Source of the DNA: Alphaproteobacteria bacterium RIFCSPHIGHO2_12_FULL_66_14
GTDB taxonomy: Bacteria; Pseudomonadota; Alphaproteobacteria; Reyranellales; Reyranellaceae
Direction of reading: 5' to 3'
Assembly: GCA_001767945.1 (NCBI GenBank)
Contig: MEMN01000063.1
Location: 1 to 36,791, forward strand
Length of the DNA stretch: 36,791 bases
A model generated the notes under the pieces. It did no database searches. It was given only the letters and a program-made list of their open reading frames with translations, and had not been told where the DNA came from. Positions 17,321 through 25,244 of the stretch are shown here, piece by piece (within the stretch, counting starts at the first letter, position 1; every line of letters begins with the position of its first letter). Made by a program: the position numbers and the translations under genes.

Positions 17321-18219
17321 GCCGAGGCGAACGGCAGCCCTGCAGCACGGCGCGCCGCCTGCAGCGTATTGAACATCAGGCACGCCACCGTCATTGGGCC
17401 AACGCCGCCCGGTACCGGCGTCAGGTAGCCGGCGACCGGAAGGATTTCGGCAAAGTCAGCGTCGCCCACCAGCCTCGTCTTGCCCGCCTCTGCCACGATG
17501 CGATTGATGCCGACGTCGATTACCGCAGCACCTGGCTTGATCCAGTCGCCGCGCACGAATTCCCGCTTGCCGATTGCGACAACGACGATGTCGGCTTGGC
17601 GACAGAGACCCGGCAGATCGCGCGTGCGCGAGTGGGTGATGGTGATCGTGCAATCGGCGCGCAGGAGAAGCTGCGCCACCGGACGACCGACCAGGTTTGA
17701 CCGCCCAATGATCACGGCATGGCGGCCGGACAACGAGCCCAGCGCATCCTGCAGCAGCATCAAGACGCCGAGCGGCGTGCACGGCACCGGGAAATCGAGT
17801 GGCGCTCCGGCGACGATCGAGCCCAGCCGCCCGACATTGACGGGATGGAAGCCGTCGACGTCCTTGGCAGGATCGACCGCCAACAGCACATGCGACGTCT
17901 CGATGTGCTTGGGCAGCGGCAGTTGTACCAGGATGCCGTTGATCGCCGGATCACCATTGAGTTTTGCTATCAACGCCAGGAGCTCGGCCTCGGTGGTCTC
18001 GGCACCCAGCCTGTGATCAAGGCTCGCCATGCCGAGTTCGGCCGCAAGCTTGCCCTTGCTGCGGACATAGACCTGGCTCGCCGGATCGGCGCCCACGAGG
18101 ATTGTCGCCAGGCCAGGCTTGGGCGCACCGGACGCCACCAGCTCGGCCACACCCTTGGCCACGCGATGGCGCAGGCCGGCGGCGAAAGCTTTTCCATCGA
18201 TCAGTTTTGCGTCAGTCAT
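17317..18219 (-). CDS. folD: Bifunctional methylenetetrahydrofolate dehydrogenase/cyclohydrolase
   Basis: 300 residues; interconverts 5,10-methylene-, 5,10-methenyl- and 10-formyl-tetrahydrofolate with NADP. The catalytic YVRSKGK (Tyr-xxx-Lys), [34 protein letters not shown], the NADP loop [16 protein letters not shown] and the terminal [14 protein letters not shown] are all present. It overlaps the upstream yggU-like gene by 8 nt on the same strand and so ends a leftward cluster. Its stop overlaps the convergent znuA-like stop by 4 nt. Confidence 0.96.
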   Translation of the reverse strand: MTDAKLIDGKAFAAGLRHRVAKGVAELVASGAPKPGLATILVGADPASQVYVRSKGKLAAELGMASLDHRLGAETTEAELLALIAKLNGDPAINGILVQLPLPKHIETSHVLLAVDPAKDVDGFHPVNVGRLGSIVAGAPLDFPVPCTPLGVLMLLQDALGSLSGRHAVIIGRSNLVGRPVAQLLLRADCTITITHSRTRDLPGLCRQADIVVVAIGKREFVRGDWIKPGAAVIDVGINRIVAEAGKTRLVGDADFAEILPVAGYLTPVPGGVGPMTVACLMFNTLQAARRAAGLPFASA

Positions 18220-18523
18220 GCTCGCGCACCCATTTGACGATCCGGTCGGCGAGCGCCGCGGGCTCTCCGGAAATGGTCAGTACCTTGTCCCGAGCGGCAG
18301 CGCCCCGCAGGACATCGAAGGCAGATCTGGGCAGGCGCCACTCGGCCGCAAGCAACGCGACCACGGCGGCGTTGGCCTTGCCATCCTCTGCCGGTGCCGT
18401 CACCGCGGCTTTCAGTGCGCCTTGGGCGGAGCATTCGAGCGCCGTGCGGCGCGCCCGAGGTTGCGCCCGCAACTCGACGGTCACACCCCGGTCAGTACGG
18501 CGGAGGAATACCGGATCGGCCAA
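18212..18523 (-). CDS. DUF167 (YggU) family protein
   Basis: 103 residues. The family pattern is visible: [40 protein letters not shown] and [16 protein letters not shown]. YggU-like proteins are small alpha/beta proteins of unknown function. They are often encoded next to yggT, as here (9-nt gap to the yggT-like gene). The last codons overlap folD. Start GTG/ATG choice is not critical because the core begins within 10 residues. Confidence 0.85.
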   Translation of the reverse strand: MADPVFLRRTDRGVTVELRAQPRARRTALECSAQGALKAAVTAPAEDGKANAAVVALLAAEWRLPRSAFDVLRGAAARDKVLTISGEPAALADRIVKWVREHD

Positions 18524-18532
18524 GGCGGCGGG

Positions 18533-18826
18533 TCAGCGCAAGAAGGCAGGCCAGACGTATTCCCACAGGAGGCTGCGGACGAAGAACAGGCCGAGCAGCA
18601 GGATGACGGGCGAGATGTCGACGCCGCCCAGGTTGGGCAGGATCCGGCGAATCGGTCGAAGCACCGGTTCGGTCAGGCGATAAAGCACATCGACCACCAT
18701 CCGGATGAACTGGTTGCTCACATTGATGACGCCGAACGCCACCAGCCAGCTCATGATTGCGCCCGCAATCACGATCCAGGTGTAGATGTCGATCACCTTG
18801 TCGATCAGCACTGCTAGCGACAGCAT
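18533..18826 (-). CDS. YggT family membrane protein
   Basis: 97 residues from ATG 18826 (MLSLAVLIDKVIDIYTW). Two hydrophobic segments flank the family signature LTEPVLRPIRRILPNLGGVDISPVILLLGLFFV. YggT proteins are integral inner-membrane proteins, implicated in osmotic or ion homeostasis and in division-related functions in various bacteria; the precise role is unsettled. The gene lies between the FHA protein and yggU-like genes. Confidence 0.88.
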   Translation of the reverse strand: MLSLAVLIDKVIDIYTWIVIAGAIMSWLVAFGVINVSNQFIRMVVDVLYRLTEPVLRPIRRILPNLGGVDISPVILLLGLFFVRSLLWEYVWPAFLR

Positions 18827-18919
18827 CGCGTCCCCGCCTTCAGATGCCGGCAGGCTGCCGGCCGCGCGCACCCTACCCGTCGGGGATTGCCGATCACAAG
18901 CCTATTTCAGGCTCGCAGG

Positions 18920-19582
18920 TCAGGCCCGTGACAGGGCAAGTTCGACGCTTCCGATCCGGATCGCGCGAGCGGCGCTGATGTCGCGCGGACCGTGCTCGGG
19001 CAAGAGACGGGCGCCGTCGATGAAGGTCCCCCCGGCGCTGCCCAGGTCCTCGATCCCGAGCCTGCCGCCGGCCGCCAGCAGACGGGCATGAGGCCTGCCG
19101 ACCGACGGATCGGGTAGCGAGAGATCCGTCGGCAGGGCCGCAGGCGCCGCCGTGAGTACATAAGTCCCCGACGCCCCGTCGACGGCCAATGCCACGATGC
19201 CGCCGCCGGCGACCGTGCCGGCAAGTTGCCAGCCGCGCCGGTCAGCCAGCGCCATCGAGGGCGACGCCAGCGCGGCAGGTGCCGACGGGCCCGCTCCGCC
19301 GGCCGGCCCCGTGGCGGATGCTGTCGCGAAGCCCGGTGCGGCGCCGGCGGCGGGCTCATCGCGCGGCCAGCGCATGAAGGCGAACACCCACAACAGGACC
19401 AGCGGCACGATCGTGCCCACGCCGGTCAGCGTCAGCAGGATGGCGCCCAGGCCCGTCCAGCCCGGCAGGCCCGCCTTCTCGACGATCCGCCAGGCCATCC
19501 AAGCAGCCAGTACCGTGCCGACGACGGCAAAGGCACCGGTGAGTCCGAAGAAGCCCATCAGCGCCGCGATCTCCGCGCCCAT
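18920..19582 (-). CDS. Membrane-anchored FHA-domain protein
   Basis: About 220 residues starting at ATG 19582 or the adjacent GTG 19585. Residues 8-70 contain two or three transmembrane helices (GFFGLTGAFAVVGTVLAAWMAW and LTGVGTIVPLVLLWVFAFM). A long Ala/Pro-rich linker follows. Residues 150-220 form an FHA domain (LPDPSVGRPHARLLAAGG, IEDLGSAGGTFIDG, IRIGSVELALSR). FHA domains bind phosphothreonine peptides, so a cytoplasmic phospho-signal reader at the membrane is plausible. No Ser/Thr kinase is in the window. The start follows the 80-residue membrane gene's stop by 3 nt, and both share a related membrane segment. Confidence 0.75.
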   Translation of the reverse strand: MGAEIAALMGFFGLTGAFAVVGTVLAAWMAWRIVEKAGLPGWTGLGAILLTLTGVGTIVPLVLLWVFAFMRWPRDEPAAGAAPGFATASATGPAGGAGPSAPAALASPSMALADRRGWQLAGTVAGGGIVALAVDGASGTYVLTAAPAALPTDLSLPDPSVGRPHARLLAAGGRLGIEDLGSAGGTFIDGARLLPEHGPRDISAARAIRIGSVELALSRA

Positions 19583-19585
19583 CAC

Positions 19586-19828
19586 CTAGCGCCGCCCCGG
19601 CGAGGCTTCGCCGTTGGGCCAGGTACTGAAAGCCAGCACGGCCATGACGATGAACGAGCCGATCAACGGCACGAGATGGAACAGCGACAGCGCGCCCGAG
19701 AAGCCTGCCCTCGTACAAATCCGCCAGGTCGGGATGATCAGCACGAGCGCCAGCAACAGGTGCCCGATCAGGAAGGCCGACACGATGAGCGTGCCGAGGC
19801 CGAGGATCCAGGTCACGGGGTCCCCCAT
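19586..19828 (-). CDS. Small membrane protein related to the FHA protein's N-terminus
   Basis: 80 residues with two hydrophobic helices (ILGLGTLIVSAFLIGHLLLALV and LVPLIGSFIVMAVLAF). The central pattern WRICTRAGFSGALSLFHLVPLIGS matches the spacing of WRIVEKAGLPGWTGLGAILL in the next gene. The two look like products of an old duplication. The K/R-AG-x-x-G after a Trp resembles small membrane modules of the DUF5684 kind (uncertain). The start is 3 nt after the ridA stop codon, so translation is probably coupled. Confidence 0.7.
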   Translation of the reverse strand: MGDPVTWILGLGTLIVSAFLIGHLLLALVLIIPTWRICTRAGFSGALSLFHLVPLIGSFIVMAVLAFSTWPNGEASPGRR

Positions 19829-19831
19829 GAT

Positions 19832-20224
19832 CTAGACGAGGGCCACGACTTCGATCTCGACCAGCACGTCGCGCGGCAGGCGCGCCACCTCCACCGTCGA
19901 GCGGGCGGGCGGATTGGCGCCAAAATATTCCGGACGGCCGTAGACCTCGTTCATGGCGGTGAAGCTGTCCATGCTTTTAAGGAACACGGTGGTCTTGACC
20001 GATCGGTCGAGATCGCTGCCGGTGGCCTTCAGAACCGCGCGCAAATTCTTCAGGACCTGGTGCGTCTGCTCGGCGATTCCGCCGGCAACGAGATCGCCCG
20101 TTGCCGGATCGAGGGGAATTTGCCCCGCGCAGAAGACCATCCCGTTGGCCACGATCGCCTGAGAGTAAGGTCCGAGCGCCTTGGGGGCCGTGTCCGTCTG
20201 AACCGCCTTCTTGCCGTTTGCCAC
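19832..20224 (-). CDS. ridA: RidA family enamine/imine deaminase
   Basis: 130 residues. The start is GTG 20224 because AGAGG lies 7 nt upstream; an ATG at 20266 has no such support. The family signature PPARSTVEVARLPRDVLVEIEVVAL contains the Arg that binds the substrate carboxylate. KALGPYSQAIVANGMVFCAGQIPLDPATG and AVLKATGSDLDRSVKTTVFL are also typical. RidA clears reactive 2-aminoacrylate-type enamines produced by PLP enzymes. It heads the leftward cluster ridA - small membrane protein - FHA - yggT - yggU - folD. Confidence 0.9.
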   Translation of the reverse strand: MANGKKAVQTDTAPKALGPYSQAIVANGMVFCAGQIPLDPATGDLVAGGIAEQTHQVLKNLRAVLKATGSDLDRSVKTTVFLKSMDSFTAMNEVYGRPEYFGANPPARSTVEVARLPRDVLVEIEVVALV

Positions 20225-20278
20225 TGGTTTACCTCTTCGTCGAAAAAGCCGGCTGGACGCTAACATAGACCGGTTTGC

Positions 20279-20306
20279 TTGACAGGTGCCCCGGCAACCA
20301 TTATCC
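20279..20306 (+). promoter_or_regulatory. Promoter candidate for tRNA-Ala
   Basis: A perfect -35 TTGACA (20279-20284) and TTATCC (20301-20306) as -10 are separated by 16 bp. Transcription would start near 20313, about 15 nt before the tRNA. It points away from ridA. Confidence 0.55.
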
Positions 20307-20327
20307 GCGCGGTTCTCCAGGTCGGAG

Positions 20328-20403
20328 GGGGCTGTAGCTCAGCTGGGAGAGCGCCTCGTTCGCAATGAGGAGGTCAGGGGTTCGATCCCCCTCAGCTCCA
20401 CCA
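20328..20403 (+). tRNA. tRNA-Ala (CGC)
   Basis: 76-nt cloverleaf. The acceptor GGGGCTG pairs with CAGCTCC with one G-T, then discriminator A and encoded CCA. The D-arm is GCTCAGCTGGGAGAGC, the anticodon stem CCTCG/TGAGG carries loop TTCGCAA (anticodon CGC), and the T-arm is AGGGGTTCGATCCCCCT. It decodes GCG. Confidence 0.96.
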
Positions 20404-20473
20404 ACCACCCCGACCCGCTTCCCTGGCCGCATTCACTGGCTTGCCGCACGCCGTCGCGGCACTATTGCAGTCG

Positions 20474-21136
20474 ATGCGCAGACGCAAACGACCTACGCCC
20501 GCCGAACTCGGCCTCTCGGCCGAAGAGGGCCGCGTTCTCGCCGCGTTGCGCACGCCGCAGCGCGTGCAGGAGTTCGTCGTCGGCCTGCCGGCCAATTTCG
20601 AGCAGGGAGGTGACACCTTGCGGTCGGTCCGCGGCGTGCTGCGCCATCGCAAGGCGCATTGCATCGAAGCGGCCTTCGTTGCCGCCTGTGCGCTGTGGCT
20701 ACATGGCGATCCGCCCCTGCTCATGGACCTGACCGCGAAGGGCGATGCCGATCACGTCGTCGCCCTCTTCCGCCGCGACGGCTGCTGGGGGGCAATCTCC
20801 AAGAGCAATCACGCTTGGCTGCGCTGGCGCGATCCCGTCTATCGCAGCCTCCGCGAACTCGCGATGTCGTACTTCCACGAGTACTTCAACAAGGGCCGCA
20901 AGACGCTTCGCACCTATTCGGCGTCGGTTGATCTGCGCCGCTTTCCGCCCGGCATGTGGATCACTAACGAGGAAGACTGTTGGGATGTCGGCGCCGCCGT
21001 CGACGACTCGCGTCACTACCGGCTGATCACGCCGGTGCAGATGCGCTGGCTCATGTCGCCGGACGCCACCGTGATGCGCGCTGACAGCCTGGTTCAATAC
21101 GAAAGCCGCGATCGCAAGACGGCCCGAAGGTACTGA
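20474..21136 (+). CDS. Hypothetical protein, transglutaminase-like
   Basis: 220 residues from ATG 20474; a TTG at 20441 would add 11 residues and no start has a clear Shine-Dalgarno. The centre reads RSVRGVLRHRKAHCIEAAFVAA (C63) and DADHVVALFRRDGCWGAIS (H94), an order and spacing that resemble the Cys-His core of transglutaminase-like proteins. RSLRELAMSYFHEYFN follows. The charged N-terminus lacks a signal peptide, so it is likely cytoplasmic. The secreted protein gene starts 11 nt later, so they probably form an operon. Catalytic function is a guess from the Cys/His pair. Confidence 0.65.
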   Translation: MRRRKRPTPAELGLSAEEGRVLAALRTPQRVQEFVVGLPANFEQGGDTLRSVRGVLRHRKAHCIEAAFVAACALWLHGDPPLLMDLTAKGDADHVVALFRRDGCWGAISKSNHAWLRWRDPVYRSLRELAMSYFHEYFNKGRKTLRTYSASVDLRRFPPGMWITNEEDCWDVGAAVDDSRHYRLITPVQMRWLMSPDATVMRADSLVQYESRDRKTARRY

Positions 21137-21147
21137 GGAGCATCACG

Positions 21148-21801
21148 ATGAGGTATGCGATCCTCGGCTTTTTGCTCTCGGTGCTCGGCGCGGCGCCGGT
21201 CGCCGCGCAGATTCCACCGGAGTGGCAGGCGGCGGCCCAGGCCGTGATCGGCGAGCTGGAGCGCGACACGCCACGGGCCGCCAAGCCGTGGGGACCCGAG
21301 CTGACGCAAGGCTGGAACCTCGCGCGCGCCTGGCGCAAGCACAACAACGGCAACATCGAGATCATCCTTGCCGAGTATCTCACCTTCACCGCTCTCTGCC
21401 GCCGCGGCTGCAGCGGCAGCACGATCAAAGGCCAAGGCTATGTCGCGGTCGCCGAGCAGGCGAAAGCGCTGCGCAACCAGAATGGCGGGGCCTATGCGAT
21501 GGCCTCCAATGCGCATGCCTGGCTTGCTGGCCTGCCCGATCCCAGCGGTGCTGCGCAGAAGAACGCCGCTCTCTGGGCGAAGGACCTCGACGTGGCGTCG
21601 GCCGACTTCGCCACCAGCAACATCTACGCGCTAGCCTGGCTGTTGGCCCGCAACCGGGCGACGCCCGCCGAACAGGCCGACGCCTTCGCACGGTTCGCGA
21701 TTTTCGTGCAAGGCAAGGCCTGGATCGGCGCGCACTGCCTCGACATCTCGAAGGTGGCGACGGTGCTCGACGCGCCGCCGCGGATCGACGCCTGCAAATG
21801 A
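21148..21801 (+). CDS. Secreted hypothetical protein
   Basis: 217 residues. A strong Shine-Dalgarno GAGGAG lies just before ATG. The signal peptide MRYAILGFLLSVLGAAPVAA-QIPP is clear. The mature part contains four cysteines (in ALCRRGCSG, AHCLD and the last residues DACK), which could form disulfides. No known domain is recognised. It follows the transglutaminase-like gene by 11 nt and ends at a strong bidirectional hairpin. Periplasmic location is inferred from the signal peptide. Confidence 0.7.
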   Translation: MRYAILGFLLSVLGAAPVAAQIPPEWQAAAQAVIGELERDTPRAAKPWGPELTQGWNLARAWRKHNNGNIEIILAEYLTFTALCRRGCSGSTIKGQGYVAVAEQAKALRNQNGGAYAMASNAHAWLAGLPDPSGAAQKNAALWAKDLDVASADFATSNIYALAWLLARNRATPAEQADAFARFAIFVQGKAWIGAHCLDISKVATVLDAPPRIDACK

Positions 21802-21802
21802 A

Positions 21803-21825
21803 AAGGGGGCGCCCAGCGCCCCCTT
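21803..21825. terminator. Bidirectional hairpin terminator
   Basis: AAGGGGGCGC-cca-GCGCCCCCTT is a perfect 10-bp stem with a 3-nt loop. It sits between the convergent stops at 21801 (secreted protein) and 21847 (di-iron oxygenase 1). A short A-run on the left favours leftward termination; U-tracts are weak on the other side. Confidence 0.8.
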
Positions 21826-21846
21826 CCGATCCTCAGGAAGCAGCCT

Positions 21847-22914
21847 CTATTCGGCCGCGATCGAGTCCTGCACGAACTTCTTCTTGTCGAAGTCATCGGC
21901 GACCTGGAGGTCGTTGCCGATCAGCTGATTGATGTCGATCTTGGCGTATTCCATCACGCCCATGTCACCCAGCGCCTTCTGCACCTTGGGCCCGAACAGG
22001 CCGATCTCCTTGAGGATCGGCACGATGCGGGTGAACAGCCTGGAACGGAACGCCTGCATGGCGCCCGAGTTGTAGGCGTATTCCATCAGCTTATCGACCG
22101 GCAGGCCCGACCGCATCCAGACCTCGGCCTGGTTGAAGCGGTCGCGCATGAAGTAGAGCGCCTCGACCGTGAATTCCTCGCGCTCGGCGCGCTCGGCGTC
22201 GGAGAGATGCGGGTAGTATTCGCGCAGGGCCATGCGGCCGAACGTGACGTGGCGCGCCTCGTCCTGCATCACGTAGGCGTTCACCGACGCGGCCAGGTTG
22301 TTCTTGGCGCTGTCGCGGATGCGCTGGAAGGCAGCGAGCGCCAGGCCTTCGATCAGAACCTGCATGCCGAGATAGGTCATGTCCCAGCGGCGGTCGGTCA
22401 GCGTCTGCTCAAGCAGCTGCTTGAGCGACGGCGTTATCGGGTAGGCGCACTTGAACTTTTCGTGGATCAGCCGCTTGTAGCTCTCGACGTGGCGGGCCTC
22501 GTCCATCACTTGGGTGGCGGCATAGAACTTGGCGTTCATGTCCGGCACGGTATTGACGATCTTGGCCGTCGCAATCAGCGCACCCTGCTCACCGTGCATG
22601 AACTGGCAGATGGAGTGGCACTGCAGGTTGAAGCGCAGCCAGTCCTTCTCCTTTTCGGTCATCTTTTCCCAGAAGGGCGAGCCGTAGATCGGAATGCTCT
22701 CGTCGGCCATGCCCATCGGGTTGCCTTCGAACAGCTCCTGCGTCCAGTCGATGCGCGTGGAGGTGTCCCACTGCTGCTGCTTGCCCTTCTCGTAGAGGTT
22801 CAGCAGGTCGGACGAGCCCTCGTCGTATTCCCAATTGAAGGCAATCTCGGTGGCGCCATCGAATTTCCAGCCCGTCGTTTCGACCGGCAGCGCGTAGATC
22901 TTCTGTGTGCTCAT
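21847..22914 (-). CDS. Di-iron ferritin-like oxygenase, paralog 1
   Basis: 355 residues from ATG 22914, with AGGAGG 10 nt upstream. A complete carboxylate-bridged di-iron site can be read: E109 (FMHGEQGAL), E139 and H142 (MDEARHVESYK), E189 (VLIEGLALAAF), E219 and H222 (MQDEARHVTFG). This is the E..ExxH..E..ExxH pattern shared by R2-type ribonucleotide reductase subunits, acyl-ACP desaturases and AurF-like N-oxygenases. The E189-E219 spacing (30) and overall length do not fit one described subfamily that I can name. It is about 72 % identical, without gaps, to the paralog at 24095-25162. The reductase gene diverges 150 bp away. Oxygenase function is inferred; the substrate is unknown. Confidence 0.85.
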   Translation of the reverse strand: MSTQKIYALPVETTGWKFDGATEIAFNWEYDEGSSDLLNLYEKGKQQQWDTSTRIDWTQELFEGNPMGMADESIPIYGSPFWEKMTEKEKDWLRFNLQCHSICQFMHGEQGALIATAKIVNTVPDMNAKFYAATQVMDEARHVESYKRLIHEKFKCAYPITPSLKQLLEQTLTDRRWDMTYLGMQVLIEGLALAAFQRIRDSAKNNLAASVNAYVMQDEARHVTFGRMALREYYPHLSDAERAEREEFTVEALYFMRDRFNQAEVWMRSGLPVDKLMEYAYNSGAMQAFRSRLFTRIVPILKEIGLFGPKVQKALGDMGVMEYAKIDINQLIGNDLQVADDFDKKKFVQDSIAAE

Positions 22915-23004
22915 GTGTCTCTTGCCTCCTGACGCTGAAAGCGGTCCCATCCCGGGGAGCCGGAGCGGCAATTATGACGCTCCGTTCATTTTTCTAGGCG
23001 GAAA

Positions 23005-23021
23005 CTATCACAAGCTGATAG
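23005..23021. promoter_or_regulatory. Perfect inverted repeat in divergent promoter region
   Basis: CTATCA-caagc-TGATAG is a 6-5-6 perfect dyad. It is about midway in the 150 bp separating the start codons of oxygenase 1 (22914) and the reductase (23065), as expected for a shared operator. The dimer-binding regulator is not identified. No similar dyad was found upstream of oxygenase 2. Confidence 0.5.
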
Positions 23022-23064
23022 ACGAGTCCCGCGGTTTTCAGGGTACGTGAGCACGGATTTTCCC

Positions 23065-24084
23065 ATGGCCTATCATCAGTTGCGCATCGCTAAAATCATC
23101 CAGGAAACGCCAGATGCGCGCTCCTTCGTTTTCGAGATTCCAGCCGATCTGGCCGAGAAGTTCCGCTACCGGGCCGGGCAGTTCCTGACCTTCCGGGTGC
23201 CCCATGCCGACGGCGCCTTCAACCGCTGCTATTCGCTGTCCAGCGCACCGGGGATCGACGGCCTGCCCAAGGTCACCGTGAAACGGGTGGCAGGCGGCAA
23301 GGGTTCCAACTGGTTCCACGACGCCCTCAAGGAGGGTGGCAGCCTGGACGTGCTGCCGCCGGCCGGCCGCTTCGTGCTGGGCGACGGCGATGCACCGCTG
23401 CTGCTGTTTGGCGGCGGCAGCGGCGTCACGCCCATGATGGCGCTGATCAAGAGCGCACTCAAAACCAGCAAGCGCCGGATGCGCCTATTCTATGCCAATC
23501 GCGACAAGCCCTCGATCATCTTCGACGCCGAGTTCGAGGTGCTGATCAAGGCCAACCCTGGCCGGCTCGAGGTGATCCACCATCTCGATGCCGCGCAGGG
23601 CCTCACCAAGCCCGAGGAAATCGCGGCCGCCCTGAGAGGCTTTGAAGATGCCGAGGCATATCTCTGCGGCCCTGGTCCGTTCATGACCCTGGTGGAGAAC
23701 ACCCTGCTGGCGGCCGGACTGCCGCGCGAGCGCGTGCGCATCGAGCGCTTCGAGGCCTCGGGCAATGACGCGGTGCCGGTCGAGCCGGCGGAAGGCGAAG
23801 TGATCCCGAGCGAGATCACCATCCATTTCGAGGGCAAGACGCACAAGGTGCCCTACCAGAAGGGCCAGACGATCCTGGTCGCGGCGCGCGCCGCCGGGCT
23901 CAATCCGCTGTCGTCCTGCGAAGAGGGCTTCTGTGCCTCATGCGCGGCCAAGCGCATCAAGGGCAAGGTCGTTCTCGCCAACAACGATATCTATACGGCC
24001 GACGATCTCGCCAACGACTGGATACTCACCTGCCAGGGTCATTGCTTCGGCCCCGAGGTCGAGATCACCTACGACGTGGTCTAA
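23065..24084 (+). CDS. Flavin/[2Fe-2S] oxidoreductase (PaaE/KshB-like reductase)
   Basis: 339 residues from ATG 23065; a GTG at 23047 would add six. The FAD domain carries RCYSLSS. The NAD(P) domain has LLFGGGSGVTPMMALIKSAL and AYLCGPGPFM. The C-terminal plant-type ferredoxin shows CEEGFCASC (Cx4Cx2C), then a fourth Cys near ILTCQGHC. This order (FNR-like then ferredoxin) is the layout of reductases that feed electrons to di-iron or Rieske oxygenases. It lies between two di-iron oxygenase paralogs, divergent from one and ending 10 nt from the other's stop. It is the likely common electron donor (inference). Confidence 0.9.
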   Translation: MAYHQLRIAKIIQETPDARSFVFEIPADLAEKFRYRAGQFLTFRVPHADGAFNRCYSLSSAPGIDGLPKVTVKRVAGGKGSNWFHDALKEGGSLDVLPPAGRFVLGDGDAPLLLFGGGSGVTPMMALIKSALKTSKRRMRLFYANRDKPSIIFDAEFEVLIKANPGRLEVIHHLDAAQGLTKPEEIAAALRGFEDAEAYLCGPGPFMTLVENTLLAAGLPRERVRIERFEASGNDAVPVEPAEGEVIPSEITIHFEGKTHKVPYQKGQTILVAARAAGLNPLSSCEEGFCASCAAKRIKGKVVLANNDIYTADDLANDWILTCQGHCFGPEVEITYDVV

Positions 24085-24094
24085 CTCGCAAGGA

Positions 24095-25162
24095 TCATTC
24101 GGCCGCGATCGCCTTTTCGACGAACATCTTCTTGTCGAACTCCTCGGCCACCTTGCCGTCGTTGGCGAGCTGTTCGGTGACGTTGATGTCGGCATATTCC
24201 ATCACGCCCATTTCGCCGAAGGCCTTGCGCACGCGAGGCCCCCACAGGCCGATATCCTTCACCGTCGGCACGACGCGGCTGAACAGGCGGCCGCGGAAAG
24301 AGTTCATCTGCTTGGAGTTGTAGTGGATGTCGTCGAGAGTCTTGGCCGGTAACCCCAGCCGCTCCCATACTTCCGACTGGTTGAAGCGGTCGCGCATGAA
24401 ATGGAGCGCTTCGACCACGAATTCCTCACGCTCGTCGCGCTCGGCGTCGGAGAGGTGCGGGTAGTATTCGCGCAACGCCAAGCGCCCGAACGACACGTGG
24501 CGCGCCTCATCCTGCATGACGTAAGCGTTGACGGCGCCGGCCAGCGTATTGCCCGCCTTGTCGCGAATCGACTGGAAGGCGGCGAGCGCCAGCCCCTCGA
24601 TCAGCACCTGCATGCCGAGATAAGTCATGTCCCAGCGCCGATCGGTCAGGATCTGCTCGAGCAGCGTCTTCAGTGCCTTGTTGATCGGATAGGCGACCTG
24701 GAACTTCTCGTGCAACAGGCGCTTGTAGGCCTCGACGTGACGCGCCTCGTCCATCACCTGGGTCGCAGCATAGAACTTGGCGTTCATGTCGGGAACGGTT
24801 TCGACGATTTTCGACGTGGCGATCAGGGCGCCCTGCTCGCCGTGCAGGAACTGCGAGATCGAATTGGCCTGGAGATGAAGGCGTAGCCACGCCTTCTCCT
24901 TGTCGGTCATCTTGTTCCAGTAGTCGGTGCCGTAGATCGAGATGGCCTCGTCCTTGAGCTCCATCGGATTGTCGGGATTGAGTTCGAGCGACCAGTCGAG
25001 CCGCTTGCTGGCGTCCCACTGCTGTTGCTTGCCCTTCTCGTAGAGCTCGAGCAGCGGCGCCGAGCCGTCCTCGTATTCCCAGTTGAAGAGCATTTCGACT
25101 TTGCCGTCGAACGTCCATTGCGTCGTCTCGACGGGCAAAGCGTAGATACGTTGCGTGCTCAT
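24095..25162 (-). CDS. Di-iron ferritin-like oxygenase, paralog 2
   Basis: 355 residues from ATG 25162, exactly the length of paralog 1. All six metal ligands are kept (E109; E139/H142; E189; E219/H222) within LHGEQGAL, MDEARHVEAYK, VLIEGLALAAF and MQDEARHVSFG. Divergence is concentrated at residues 55-80 and 270-290, while the metal core is almost invariant. That suggests different substrates or partners rather than loss of function. It is convergent with the reductase gene (10 nt between stops) and lies just downstream of an OmpR-type regulator on the same strand, 82 nt after its stop. Confidence 0.85.
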   Translation of the reverse strand: MSTQRIYALPVETTQWTFDGKVEMLFNWEYEDGSAPLLELYEKGKQQQWDASKRLDWSLELNPDNPMELKDEAISIYGTDYWNKMTDKEKAWLRLHLQANSISQFLHGEQGALIATSKIVETVPDMNAKFYAATQVMDEARHVEAYKRLLHEKFQVAYPINKALKTLLEQILTDRRWDMTYLGMQVLIEGLALAAFQSIRDKAGNTLAGAVNAYVMQDEARHVSFGRLALREYYPHLSDAERDEREEFVVEALHFMRDRFNQSEVWERLGLPAKTLDDIHYNSKQMNSFRGRLFSRVVPTVKDIGLWGPRVRKAFGEMGVMEYADINVTEQLANDGKVAEEFDKKMFVEKAIAAE

Positions 25163-25244
25163 GGCGCTGCCCTCCCGGGCGGATTTCAGTGTCCGTAGCC
25201 AAAAAATGACGCCTTGTTCACCTTCTGGCAAGTCCCTATTTCGT

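Noticed and set aside
20328-20403. tRNA-Ala as an integration site
   Set aside because: No repeat of the tRNA 3' end, integrase gene or composition shift was seen within the window.
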